Assembly: GCA_037013495.1 (NCBI GenBank)
Contig: CM072809.1
Coordinates: forward strand, 992,001-1,056,000
Direction: 5' to 3'
Source: Hippophae tibetana
Lineage: Eukaryota > Streptophyta > Magnoliopsida > Rosales > Elaeagnaceae
Length of the DNA: 64,000 bases
Shown here: positions 24,009 to 35,450 of the stretch, in pieces
Layout of the letters: each line of letters begins with the position of its first letter
Position numbering within the stretch: the first letter of the stretch is position 1
Position numbers and translations under genes: made by a program
The notes under the pieces: generated by a model
The model's input: the letters and a program-made list of their open reading frames with translations, nothing else
The model's database searches: none
What the model was told of the DNA's origin: nothing

Positions 24009-24010
24009 TT

Positions 24011-26340
24011 ATAATTTATCTTACTTTATTTAAAAATAACAATGATAAAAATATGAGCATTAAAATATAAAATGAAAAAAAATGCAATGTGTTATTTATG
24101 AATTAATTATTATGTGAAGAAAAGAGTTTATAATTTTTTTTAAATGTTTGTTATCTATTATTTTTATGCCCTATATTTTATTCCCTATTTTTTCAATATC
24201 TTAAATTATGGGTGATAATTTGTACCGTAGTTTAATTGATCGAATCGAACACAAATCGAAAACTCCGAATAAAACATAAATCGAATTAAATTCAGATCAT
24301 TCCGTTGGATCAAAACCAAATTAAAAATATTATAGCTTGAAATTAATTAAATATTAAATGTGATATAAATTATTTTAAATCTTAATGTTTGAACGATGAT
24401 TTAATAAGATGTTATTAATGTATAATTTTTATGATTAACTAACTTATTATAATATTATTTTTCCTATTTTTATTGTTTTATGTAGTAATATTTATACTAA
24501 CGAGCTTTAATAATGATTTTTTTTATTTATAAAAAAATATGTAATTAATAATTCAATTTATTTTGGATCAATTGATTTCTAGAGTAAAATTCAATTTGAA
24601 TTAGCATTCCATGGATTTAAATTAAACTAATTCAAACAATCTCAAGCTTACACGTAGAAATTATCACCTCTACAATAAATCCAAATATATCTTAAGTGAT
24701 AAATTTTTAAAATCACTTATTTCGTTGTCCTAAACTAGCAAAGGAGTCTATTAGCAGCAGGAAAGAAATAAAAAGGAAAAAGAGAAAGAAATAATAAATT
24801 GGAATACCGTATATGGATTAACATAGCAAGAGGCCCAGATACAGGTCCTGCTCTCCTACACGAATTTCCTATGTGATTTATTAGTTTTTATTTACCCACG
24901 TTTTTCATGGATTTCTCTCTTGAGCTTTTCAGCTGACGGCCAAACTTTACCCTCTTTTGCCTTTGTAAGAATCCAGTAGCCTTTACAAATTGAGAATGAC
25001 AGCCAGGTTCAGATAAAAAATAAAAAAAATTAACAGGCAAGTCCATTAGAACGAGCACTTTCATATAAGTTATTCAATTAAAAAAATTTGATTCTATTTA
25101 TTAATAATATTATGTTAAATTATTTATAATTTATTAAAAAATTAAGATAAATAGGCTTTTTTATTAAAAACTTAGATTAGAAAACAGTCTTTTTAAACTT
25201 TATTGTCGACTTTCTTTGTTTTTTTCTTTTCAACAATTTTAAGAATGAGCTAGTGTCACTACTCACTACTGTCTATTCTCTAGCAAAAAAAAAAAATAAC
25301 AAAAATAAAAAATAAAAAGAGGCTTCTAAGGTCGACAAGTATAAGGCCAGTAAAGTCCACGGAATCAACAATGATCTGGTGAGAGAATTCAACTGTTTTT
25401 TCTATTTATAAGAAGATACAGTTTTGGCTTCTACAAGAAAAATATCATGTCTAGAGAGAGAAAAAATCATAAACAAATATTTGAACAAGTTTGTTAAGCA
25501 TGTTTAATTTTAAAATAAAATATTAATGAAATTTATGAAACAATATATTAATTTTTAAAATTTATCTTATTTTATTTTACTTAATTTTTAATAAGATAAA
25601 ATAATAACAAAATAATATTATTTAAAATATCTTATTTATCCTTAAATAATATAAATAATAATACAAAAAACAATAAAAGATATAATAAATAATAATTTAT
25701 AATATAAATTTAATAAAAAATAATAATAAAATATATATTTAAAATTAAACTCATTAAGAATAAAATCTAAATGAAATGGAATGCAATTTGATAAAACTTT
25801 ACACCTCTATTCATTAAATCTAAGAACTTTGCTTTTCTAGGAACATTGTTCTTAACGATTACAAAGTCTTTTAACTTCTTTTTTTCTCATTTTATATTAT
25901 GGGGTGTGAATTAGAATTTAAAAAAAAAATCTTGAAGTAATATAGGTTGGCTAGTGCTCAGGTAAAATGACAGAATATAGTTCCACGTTAGTTATACCCA
26001 TACAATGTTGCAACCACCACTTGAAGTAAATAAAATTGCTCCAACTATATTATAAATTATAACCACGTATGGAAAAGAAGCTGAAAGAATATAATAAACG
26101 TAATGTAGTTCACCTTCAAGTAGGATAGATACGACTTTCCTTTCTTCACTTAAAGTCAAATATTTAATTAAAATTATATCAAGTATCATTTGATTTAAAA
26201 ATAAATGTAATGGCAACATGACAGGGTAACCATATCAAAAAGAGGTGCCAATAAAAAGTGAATTAGAGTTTCGTCATGCTTATCAATTTATATTAGGTGA
26301 GCACATAAACAAACACGGTTGTTAAGAGCAAAAGAAACTA
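24011..26340. other. Intergenic DNA 3' of the oxygenase, nothing recognised
   Basis: Mixed AT-rich and moderately balanced sequence. A patch at 24740-25020 and another at 25200-25460 have unique-looking composition, but no frame or domain can be read. 3'-UTR and polyadenylation sequences of the minus-strand oxygenase are expected just below 26350. Confidence 0.45.
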
Positions 26341-26349
26341 ATCCATGTC

Positions 26350-29300
26350 TTAAACGTGATAGTACTTGTCAAGGAGCTTCTCCGTATACTCTCCAAAAGT
26401 AAGAGCACGGTTTGATGAGATCAGCTGTGGAAAGAGGGAAAAGAACAAGAGAGGGTTATTAAAACTTTGTAGCAGTTTTATAATGCAACTATATTCTCTT
26501 AAGGATCAAACTTCATAACACTAAAAATTGGATTACAAACCTCATTGGTAGTTAGATCACCATTCACCAGATATGGTGAACTACCATCAATAAGTTCACG
26601 GCCAAAAAAGAAAAATAGAAGAAACCAACTACTGGTTTACAATCAAGAACAGCGTCGGACAATCTTTGGTTTTATATATTGAAGATTAAGATGGAAACGA
26701 GTTTTCCCCATTAAATATAGACCATCTTAACTTGGACCTAGAAGGGTGAAACTAGTTACTAGGTCCTGCTTTCAACAATACCAAGGAGAAAACAAGTTAT
26801 GGGAAGCTTTTATACAAATGTGACATTTGAGTCAGAGTATTTTCAGTGATTAGGCTTTGCTAATGTATCAAGGAAGATGATTCATACCTCTTTGTGGATG
26901 TGCACCTCCTCGGGAAAATTAAGCCTTTCTTCCCTGGAAACATTGAACATAAAAGTTTGTTGGGTCATCTCAGATGTAAAAAAAAATTGAGCCTATACTT
27001 TAGGGGATAAATACCAATAGGCAATAACAACCCATTATACACACGACCAATAAAACTTAACATTTTGAATGACATATTATCTCTCTCTTTTTTTTTTTTT
27101 TTTGAGTAAAGGCAAATTATCAAGTACGCACTTGCTTATTTGTTGGTTGTTCATGTAAATTATTTTCCTCTATTGTTTGGATGGTGCATTTCCGTTTGTT
27201 TATAGATCACTCCTATTCTACATTTTTTATAACCCATATTTTTCCATTTTGCTATGACTAATAAAACAAAGAAATAAGAGTATCCTAAAGATTCAGAGCA
27301 TGGTATGACTATTGTAAATATACAACCACGTAATTATCCAAATAAATCCAGTGAATCCTAACTCATCTAACAAATAACAGAAAAATATTGACACAATCGT
27401 ATAAAACATTTCAAGGCAATATTGCAAAAGCTATATAATAACCCTTTTATCTCCATTTTTCAGAGGTAGATTCTCTTGACATAGTTTATTAATGTTAATA
27501 ATACTGGTATCCTCAAATATATGCATACCAATCAGGTTGCATGAATAACGCAAATGTAGACCTTTCAAGACCAGAAGCTTCTTCCCCCGTGGGTCCCTAC
27601 ATTCAAATTAAGGATTTATTAGACAAATTGTGGCAATAACAACTTATTGGAAGCGGGAGCAGATATCCAGAATATAGATGACATCGAAAACAGCAAAGAA
27701 TCAAATACAAAACACTGTATTAGCTGGACAGGAAGTTAAGGGAACCAAAGTACTTACACGGACACAATGAGGAGTTGCACAAAGATAACCCCTTGAAAGT
27801 ATTTCGGTGGTTTCACCAACTTGGTATGCTATTTCATCTTCTCCAAAGACAACCTAAGAAAGAAGGAAAACAATATATTGCCTACGTTATCCTTCCAAAC
27901 ATAACTACAAAATTGCAAGTTGAATGGGATATGAAAAAATCATTTTGCAGAGTACTGCACAGAATACTTACAAGTAATAATTCCTCAACTTTTTATCATT
28001 AGCAGGTTGCTGGATGGAAAGTCTAACAAAGGATCAAATTTGCACTTTTAACTTTAAAATCATTCTATCATCCAAATATATATATATATATATATATAAT
28101 TTTTTTTCTTTCTAAATATTAATATTTGACCCAAACTTCCTATATTGTCCAGAAAATATTTTCTTCCAAAATAAGGTTGTTTGGGAAGGAAAGAAGATGG
28201 TGATATTGATACAGACACACTGCATAAAATACTAACTAACTCCTTAACTTTTCAAACTGCTACATGACATTTTAAACAAGATAACATGAAAAACATTAAT
28301 CATTTATCAATGTTCTCAATACTAGATTAGTAAATTATCAAGAACGAGAAAGTTTACTTTGACTACTTGATCAGTTCTCGTTCTAATATAAAGACCAGCA
28401 TTATGATCAGGGCAAGGTATTTCTACAGCATCTCTTGTAAAAATGCCACGGGTAAGACCTACATAATGAATCGACACACAAATTAGCTGTAACAACAGTA
28501 ACGCAAGATATTAAAAAGAAACATTTTATCAAATTAGATATGCTGGTTACATCCCATAACAAGTCACAGAAACCTTGATATGTGTTTCAAGCTTGTAAGC
28601 TACCAGGTGAGGTGAAAAACAAATGCAGTTAAAAGGACAGAAAAAATGGTCACCTGTAAGTGAACCGTGATCCGTATGCCATCCGCACCAAGATGACATG
28701 GAACTGGGATCATAACTGCAAAATGCAAATCATATTACACTTGAAATTTGATTATATCCTGAGAGCCCAAGTTCCTAGACTATCCCACTTAAAGCAACAT
28801 GTTCTAATATGTACAAACCCTTGCATTCAGTTGCATTAGTTACCATCTTAACCAACGCTCCATCAAGTCTACTTTATTATCTATAATTTAATTAAAATTT
28901 CTGCAGAGTTCCATATCCACCAAATATTTCACTCATCAAGAGCAAGGGTGAACAAAAAGAAAATTATTACATTGTGAAATTGTATACAAATCTCAAAATT
29001 AAAGCCAATACTTTTACTCCTCTAAAATTATGTGACAAGCACCTATTATTTGTGGGGAAATAATAAAGAAGACGCCCTTTATGACACCGAGAGCGAAGAA
29101 GTATCTTTTCAAGGCCTTCGTTTGCATCCATTTTCATCACTTTAGACACTGATCACACTCACCAAAAATAAAAAGTTTTTCACATCAGAAAATCAATACA
29201 ACTGAGAGAATAAGCACTTGAAAAAAAAATTAAAAAAAGCAAGAGGCACAAAAAGAGAACAAGGCTCAAGAAAGCAATTTGTATGGTTTGAAAAATTTCA

Positions 29301-32300
29301 TTTTGATGGCCAGTTATGGAGCATATTTCTCCCTAATAAATAAGAATACTGCATCCAAAAATGTCTCTTGTGACATAAGCCTTTATTCAGATACCTTGTA
29401 GAATTGTGCCAAAGATCACTTCCATAGATTGTATAATTTTGAAGCTTATAAACTTCACCATGAAACTTATGAGTACATTAAAATTTGACTCTTTAGCTTG
29501 TCTGATCAAAAATGTACAACTATATATTCTCATTTTTTTCCAACAACTTTAAAGGCAATTGAGGCATTTAAAAACCTAACAACATTCTTGATTGAAGAAT
29601 CTAAGTTTGCATGAGAATTTACCATATTGATCACAGTGGTATGCCAACATGAGCCCAACATCAAGAATCAGCTTCCCTAAAGCCTTGAAAGCTGCATATT
29701 CACAGTTCTTGTTCAGTTTGTTATACTCATGAAAAAAAAACTTAAAAACTATGGAAACCAACATACCAAACATTATCACTTCAAGACATTTACCATGAAA
29801 GTTTTTAAAAAATACATTTGTGGTACATGATAAATCTATCTATCAAACGATTTTTTTGCAGACCTATTTCAAGTTCTGGCAATGCACTGTCAGGCCATAT
29901 ATTTGATCCACAATAAGATGGATACCTGCAATTCAAAAGTTATGATGAAAGTTGCATGGGTACAAAGGATATGACTTTCTAAAGACAACAAATAACTTCT
30001 AAAATAGGTCTTATACTACCTAAACATATAACAAGAAAAGTAGGGAAAATAAAGAAATAGCTATAGTAGTCAAAGAAATACAAACATATGGAAGATGCTA
30101 ATCATATAAGTAACTATTTCCCAAGATCCATATTCCTATTTCAATTATGTATTTTACAGCGTCCGTCTGAGCAAAACATTTTTTACATGAACACTAGCAT
30201 TCATAACCATACACAAATATAGCCTAACCTCATTTACTTTTAAAGAGAGTGCACATTTTCAGCCTCTTTTACCTTTGGATTAGAGATGCATCTATTGTGG
30301 GCCTATCTAATAATGGATTTGCATAGAAAGAACCTTTCAATATATCTGCAAATCAAGATCACAAAAATGTCCTAAATAATGCAACCATCAACTTTAAGAA
30401 TTTTATGCACAATATTACTTAAAATGACACTCACATCAAGGCCAAAAGCAAAACAACCCTGTCAAAATTATACAATGCCTAAAGGCTGAATAATGTTATA
30501 AAATGTAGAAATAAGTACTTCAGCCATTCTTGATTATTTAAAAAAAAATGAACTTTAGTCATTCTTACATGGCATTGGTTCAAAAGTAAATAACACTTGA
30601 TGAGCTGACTGTGTTAGAATAAAACCATATACACAATCTGCTTGCTTGTAATTATCCTTGCAAACAGCTACCAGAAGAAGCACATCAAATTCCAGTTTTT
30701 CCATTATTATAAAGGAAAATTGTGTTCCTTTAATCATTGTCTTGAACTAAAGGAGAAGGAAAAAAAAGGTAATATACAAAGGAATAAAAGTAAGGTTCGC
30801 TACCTTAATAGTATCACGATTTTATTTTTGGTACCTTTTTGTCATTTAATTGAAGATTTTTCATATGTGTAATAATAGACCTGTGATATTCAGAGGGTAT
30901 TTTCGGATAATCAATTAATTGATTATCCGAAAATGCTCTCTGACTATTGTTTAATTAATTGATTGTCCAAAAGTGACATTTTTGAATATCACACAGTGTA
31001 TTACTACACATGTGAAAAGCTCTCGATTAAATGACAAATTGCAGTAAATTGAAAACTTTTTTTTAAATGTATTACCACTTAAGCACCATCTCAAAAATAT
31101 GGATAAAAAAGGATACCAAAAATAGAATCATGGTACTACTAAGTAGTGAACCCATAAAAGTAAGTCTCATCTAATGTCTAATATCAGGAATTCCCCTGCT
31201 CCAAACGCTTAAGCCACCATCTAAAATTTCTATTCAGTAATAGAGATGTTAAACATATTAGCCACAATCGAAAGTTTCTAGAAATTTCTCTATAGTAAAT
31301 ATATTAGATTAATATACTTTCAAATATGTTACCAGTTTACCTGGCTTGCCAGATTCTAGCTTTTCTTTCCCGTGACTCCATCCAAAATTATACCTAAAAA
31401 TGGCAGGGAAAAGGAACATAAATGACAATGCCTCTGTTTTGCAGTACTAATAGAGCTATGATAGCTTTGGGGGGGGGGGGAGGAACAGAGGTATGATAGT
31501 AATTGTAATTTAAAAAAAGTTATAACACTACATAGACACTTCAAACATTAGAAAAATAAGAATTCAGCCCACAGTAAACAAATAGATCTTATTAACATTT
31601 ATCAAATTTTCAGAAATATTCAATCCTCATCAACTGTATAAAATCAATTTAATATATATATATATATATATATTCCAGGCAGAGTCAGATCTAGGTGTTA
31701 ACTATCACAAATTCTATATATGTAAGCATGCTGCCAAACATGTGATAAAGTCATTCATAATGGGTTAAAACTTTAAATAACATTAAACCTTATAAAATAA
31801 ACGCTTTACCTACTATGAGGATCTTCAAGTTCCTTTTTCACCTCTTCAGGTAGACTAGCTAATCTGACAAAATGTAAGAAAAATGCCCATGTAAATAAAA
31901 TTGTTTCCTCGATTATTTATTTTAGGAGTTCAAAATACAATGCGAATTTTTCTCCAAAGATAATACCTAGGTGAAAGACGAAGAAGGTTTTGACGCAAAG
32001 GGGAATATCCTGGAACCTACAAAGGATAAACTAAAACAATCATAAAGATAATAAAGCAATTTGTCATGGGTGGCATATAATATTTAGAAGTTTAACCATA
32101 TATGACCATATCAGAAATGTAGACATATTGCAGAACATTGAAGTAATAGAATGAAATCTATTACTAAACAAAGATGTGCAAGTGCGTTCCAAAGCAATAA
32201 AAAAACACATAAATACCAAAACGCATTGATGTGGGGAAATTATCTTATTTGGTGAGTATAGTGTATGTTTATAGTTCTACTATATTTGTAATATACAACA

Positions 32301-33028
32301 AACATACACTGTATTTATAATTGTTGATATTTTACCTATCAAATCACATAATTTTTCGTTCGATGGGCCTCCCTCTTCAAATCAATATTTTAAGATTACA
32401 ATATCATTGAACATTTTAAATTTGCCAATAATAGTGGTCAACTAGTATTTAACTATGACAACAAATTAATAATTTTTTGATGAAAAAACATAATTTATAC
32501 AAACAGGTTTTGTTCGAGAGATGTATACATCAGTGATCGACAGTATTCCCATCCCGTTTGGTCCAAAACCCTCCTCGATCTTCATAGACAACTCCGTGTT
32601 CTTATCCTGCTCCAAAAACGTAATAGAATGAAAAATCAAGAAAATAAGTTTTGTAAATTATTTTTTGCTATAGCAATATAGTCAGTCAACTCAGTGTTGT
32701 AGTCAATACAAAGCCTAATTAATCTTTAAGTTTTCCATTATGAAAAAAGGCCAAACAAATATATATCTTTCTTCGTTAATATTCCCGGCAACCAAACAGA
32801 ATAAAAAAGAGAAAAGATTACTTTGAGTTGTGAGTAAGATATTGTGACTGTTCTGATGGTGGGGAAGATGATCGGAGACGCACTAGACATACTCTGAGAC
32901 ATAATCGGGCGGGAAGGACTGCGATTGGACGGTGACGATGAAGAACGACCCTCGGAAACGAAGAGGAGTTCGCGGGTAAAAGAGGTACCGTAGAGATGTG
33001 ACCTTGAAAATGAAAGGCTGGAACTCAT
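26350..33028 (-). CDS. 2-oxoglutarate/Fe(II)-dependent oxygenase (isopenicillin N synthase-like), 15 exons
   Basis: Exons in coding order: 33028-32822, 32606-32529, 32016-31967, 31863-31810, 31393-31341, 30345-30273, 29925-29864, 29691-29623, 29148-29043, 28715-28654, 28458-28358, 27853-27758, 27596-27529, 26933-26888, 26424-26350. Every intron is GT-AG and the exons join to 1200 nt, 399 aa. The first about 65 residues are Ser/Arg-rich without acidic clusters, plausible as a plastid transit peptide (inference). The C-terminal half has the jelly-roll landmarks: Fe ligands H264 and D266 (GWHTDHGS), distal H334 (CATPHCV) and the 2OG-binding Arg as R349 (ERSTFALF). The central text (RSRCHKGRLLYYFP, IRTRTDQVVK) is strongly conserved in a plant 2OG-oxygenase subgroup, but I do not know its substrate. 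A MITE lies in intron 5 and a 12-G run in intron 4. The donor of intron 7, GTCTGC, is weak. Confidence 0.93.
30810..31137. mobile_element. MITE copy 2, inside intron 5 of the oxygenase gene
   Basis: The outer ends are inverted repeats: AGTATCACGATTTTATTTTT at 30810 and its counterpart ending at 31137 (complement starts AGTACCATGATTCTATTTTT). A second inverted pair lies inside (TGTGTAATAATAGACCTGTG near 30867 and its counterpart near 31010). The centre is a near-perfect palindrome around TAATCAATTAATTGATTA at 30909-30926. The same arrangement recurs at 6420-6880. Non-coding. Confidence 0.75.
31469..31480. repeat. Poly-G run of 12 in intron 4 of the oxygenase
   Basis: Twelve consecutive G on the plus strand (C on the transcribed sense strand), unusual for this AT-rich sequence. 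Confidence 0.9.
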
Positions 33029-33029
33029 A

Positions 33030-33800
33030 TCTAATTGTCAATTCAAAATTTTGGAAACTAGCGGCTTTACTTGTTTAGATTCCCATGTCATATTATATTC
33101 ATGAAAAAGTAATACAATTTGTGTGTACCGAATAGAATCGAAAAAATACATACAAAATACTATATATTTTTTAAATATATATTATAAGTTTTATTGTCTT
33201 TAAATATATATAATTTAATTTAAAATAATCATAAAAAATAAATTTAATTAATATAAAATATTGATAAATAAGATTTTTTTTAAACTATAAACTTATTTTG
33301 TCATTACCAATTCTTATATATTTCATTTTATATTTTTAAACATTTAAAAAAAGCTAATATATAATATTATATTCTTTATGGAATAAGATATTAATAATCC
33401 ATTATATCAAAAAATGCTCTATATTCATGGTAAAACCCACACACACAGTATCTGAAAATCATATTAAAATATTTTTCGTTCAACTAAGAATAATTTTTTT
33501 GGAATGGTGTATTTCTTTAGATTTAATGTGTTTTTACTATCTTAGTTTAAGAAATATATATATTTTTATGTATAGTGAAAAATATATCAAACAAAAATAA
33601 AATTAACTTTTCTTATAATTAAATTTTTTTCGCTAGAATATTAGAATTTGTTTTCAGTTTTGAATTTAGGGCTAATGATGCTTTTTTTTAACAAAATAAT
33701 AATAACAATAATATTTTAATGCTTGTTGTCATGTTTGTGTTTTTTTAATTAAGATAATAAACAACACATTCATTCTTCACTTTTTTCTCTAATGTATATT
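33030..33800. other. Upstream flank of the oxygenase, no separate gene
   Basis: AT-rich text that should hold the oxygenase promoter. I could not single out a convincing TATA box. Confidence 0.4.
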
Positions 33801-34345
33801 TTTTGATAGATATATTTAAAAAAATTATTCAAATATTTTAAGAAAACTTTTCATCTTTTGATATTCAAAATTATACATTTTAAACAAATAGACTAAGAAA
33901 TATATATATTAAACAATAATACTACTAGGTTCAAACAAATTTTATTTATCTATTTTTACTAGGTTTAATAGAAAAAAAAACATAATAATTATAACTAACT
34001 AAAAAAATGAATATCCATCTTGGATGTGACCATTAGGCCATATTGAACATAAGAAGCACGGGCCTGTAATCCTTCCACTGCAAGGAGCGGGAAGTGTTTA
34101 TTGTTTTTGATAGATATATTTAAAAAAATTACTCAAATATTTTAAGAAATTTTTTCATCTTTTGATATTTCAAAATTATACATTTTAAACAAATAGATTA
34201 AGAAATATATAAAAAAACATAATAATTATAACTAACTAAAAAGATGAAGATCCATCCGGGATGTGCCCATTGGGGTCATATTGAACATGAGAAGCACGGG
34301 CTTGTAATCCTTCCACTGCAAGGAACGGGAGGTGCTTATTGCTCT
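33801..34345. repeat. 304-bp tandem duplication
   Basis: Unit 1 (33801-34104) and unit 2 (34105 to about 34345) both start TTTTGATAGATATATTTAAA. They share an AT-rich part and a GC-richer part (GAAGCACGGGC, TGTAATCCTTCCACTGCAAGG). The shared GC-richer part is also the 3' end of the exon-like fragment described next, so the duplication included a piece of it. Confidence 0.85.
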
Positions 34346-34489
34346 GTGAAGCCAACCTAACACGGTTCCCTCCACTCTAGAAGACAATGACACTCAGAGC
34401 TTTTGCTCAACTGTCATAGCCTAACTCTTTGCTTGGAATTGGACAGGCCACTAGAGAGCTAGCACCACATCCGAATCCAAATGATATTG
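34236..34489 (-). pseudogene. Exon-like gene fragment of unknown identity, broken
   Basis: On the minus strand a frame follows a good acceptor (TTTTTACAG, exon start 34489) and reads AISFGFGCGASSLVACP onward to GLQARASHVQYDPNGHIPDG and a final stop at 34236-34238. Two in-frame stops (after the GYDS and SVIVF blocks) interrupt it. The composition is clearly more coding-like than the surroundings, and the last third is present a second time at about 34010-34095. I do not recognise the family. It could be a gene fragment captured by a transposon or a relic of a degenerated gene. Confidence 0.4.
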
Positions 34490-34499
34490 CTGTAAAAAG

Positions 34500-35160
34500 T
34501 ATAGTTACTCAATTATTTTTTGCTAAATGGATGTAAAGTATTATCTGCTTCATTGTGTTTGCATAATTTTAAGAATCAATCTTGAGCAAAAGAAAAGTTA
34601 TGAAGGTCTTTCACATTAAAAAAAAGAATGTTAAACTTTTCAAACCAAAGGCAGTCCAACCATTAGACAACAATCAAAACATATAGATATCGGATCAACA
34701 TGTAAAAAGAGAGAGAGCTAAGTAAAGCCAAGACGGGTTTGAATGAAGCCACTTTCAGATTTAGCAAAGACAACTGGTACAAAATCTCGCTTTTTTGCAA
34801 GTAAAAGAAAAAAAAACATCAATTAGGACGGTGACTTAGGTCTAAAACAAAACTTAGAGAATGCCAGAAAATATATTAATTAGATTAAGAAGGGGCCGCG
34901 CGAACGCAGGCCCCCAACTACCACAAATTATGACGTTGGATCCCACATATTTAGTGAGACCATAAGTAGGCACCCCTCCAAAGTGCAATGAAGGTCACCA
35001 ACCTAGGCCATTGGTCTTTCCGATCACCAATAGACCCCGTCCAGGTAAGTATGTTTTAAGGTTTTGTAGCTCTATTTTTATAGCACACCGCGCCTCTTTT
35101 TCTTTTGTGCATACTCGATGTGGTACTCTTAATTATCTTTAAGTAGTCATTTGTCTTCTG
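34500..35160. other. Low-copy-looking DNA, no gene established
   Basis: Contains a GC-richer patch (34890-35060, with GGGGCCGCGCGAACGCAGGC and a donor-like CCAGGTAAGT at 35041-35050). No frame long enough to support a gene. Confidence 0.35.
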
Positions 35161-35450
35161 TTTTTTTTTTTCGAACGGAAAGTTACTTCATTGAGATACA
35201 AGAGAAATATTATAACGTTTCCCTGTTGGTAAAGAAACATGCATTGTGAAAGATCACCTTATTCTTTCCACAATCTCCAGTATGAGATAATAAGCTTTTT
35301 CCATAATGTATCTTCATCAAGCCTTTCTTCCCATTTCTGCCATAAGTGCTTCATCTAATCTTTAGAAATAGTATCTCATATTGGAGGCAAGCTCTGCCTC
35401 ATGTTTTATGACTTCCCGTTTGAAACAAAACCTGCCCTGTATTTTATTGA
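35161..35450 (-). mobile_element. 5'-truncated LINE 3' end with poly(A)
   Basis: On the minus strand the text reads as the C-terminal end of an L1-type ORF2 (LWKKLIISYWRLWKE block, typical of the region after the reverse transcriptase). After further text it ends in a run of A (plus-strand T run at 35161-35171). Length is about 290 bp, so nearly the whole element is missing at its 5' side, as is normal for LINE insertions. Target duplications were not identified. Confidence 0.6.

Larger units (their letters stand above)
21053..24010 (+). mobile_element. LINE (non-LTR retrotransposon), truncated at the 3' side
   Basis: ORF1 remnant (21053-23170) followed by the N-terminal endonuclease part of ORF2 (23167 to about 24008). 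The ORF2 text has L1-type endonuclease landmarks: a VVSWNTRG start, GDFNEIL, then SDHCAIVLDL, and a following LKKWNKNGFG block typical of the linker before the reverse transcriptase. The sequence ends there: reverse transcriptase, 3' UTR and poly(A) are absent. Loss of the 3' rather than the 5' part is opposite to ordinary LINE truncation and points to a later deletion or recombination. Several stops and frameshifts make it inactive. Confidence 0.85.
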
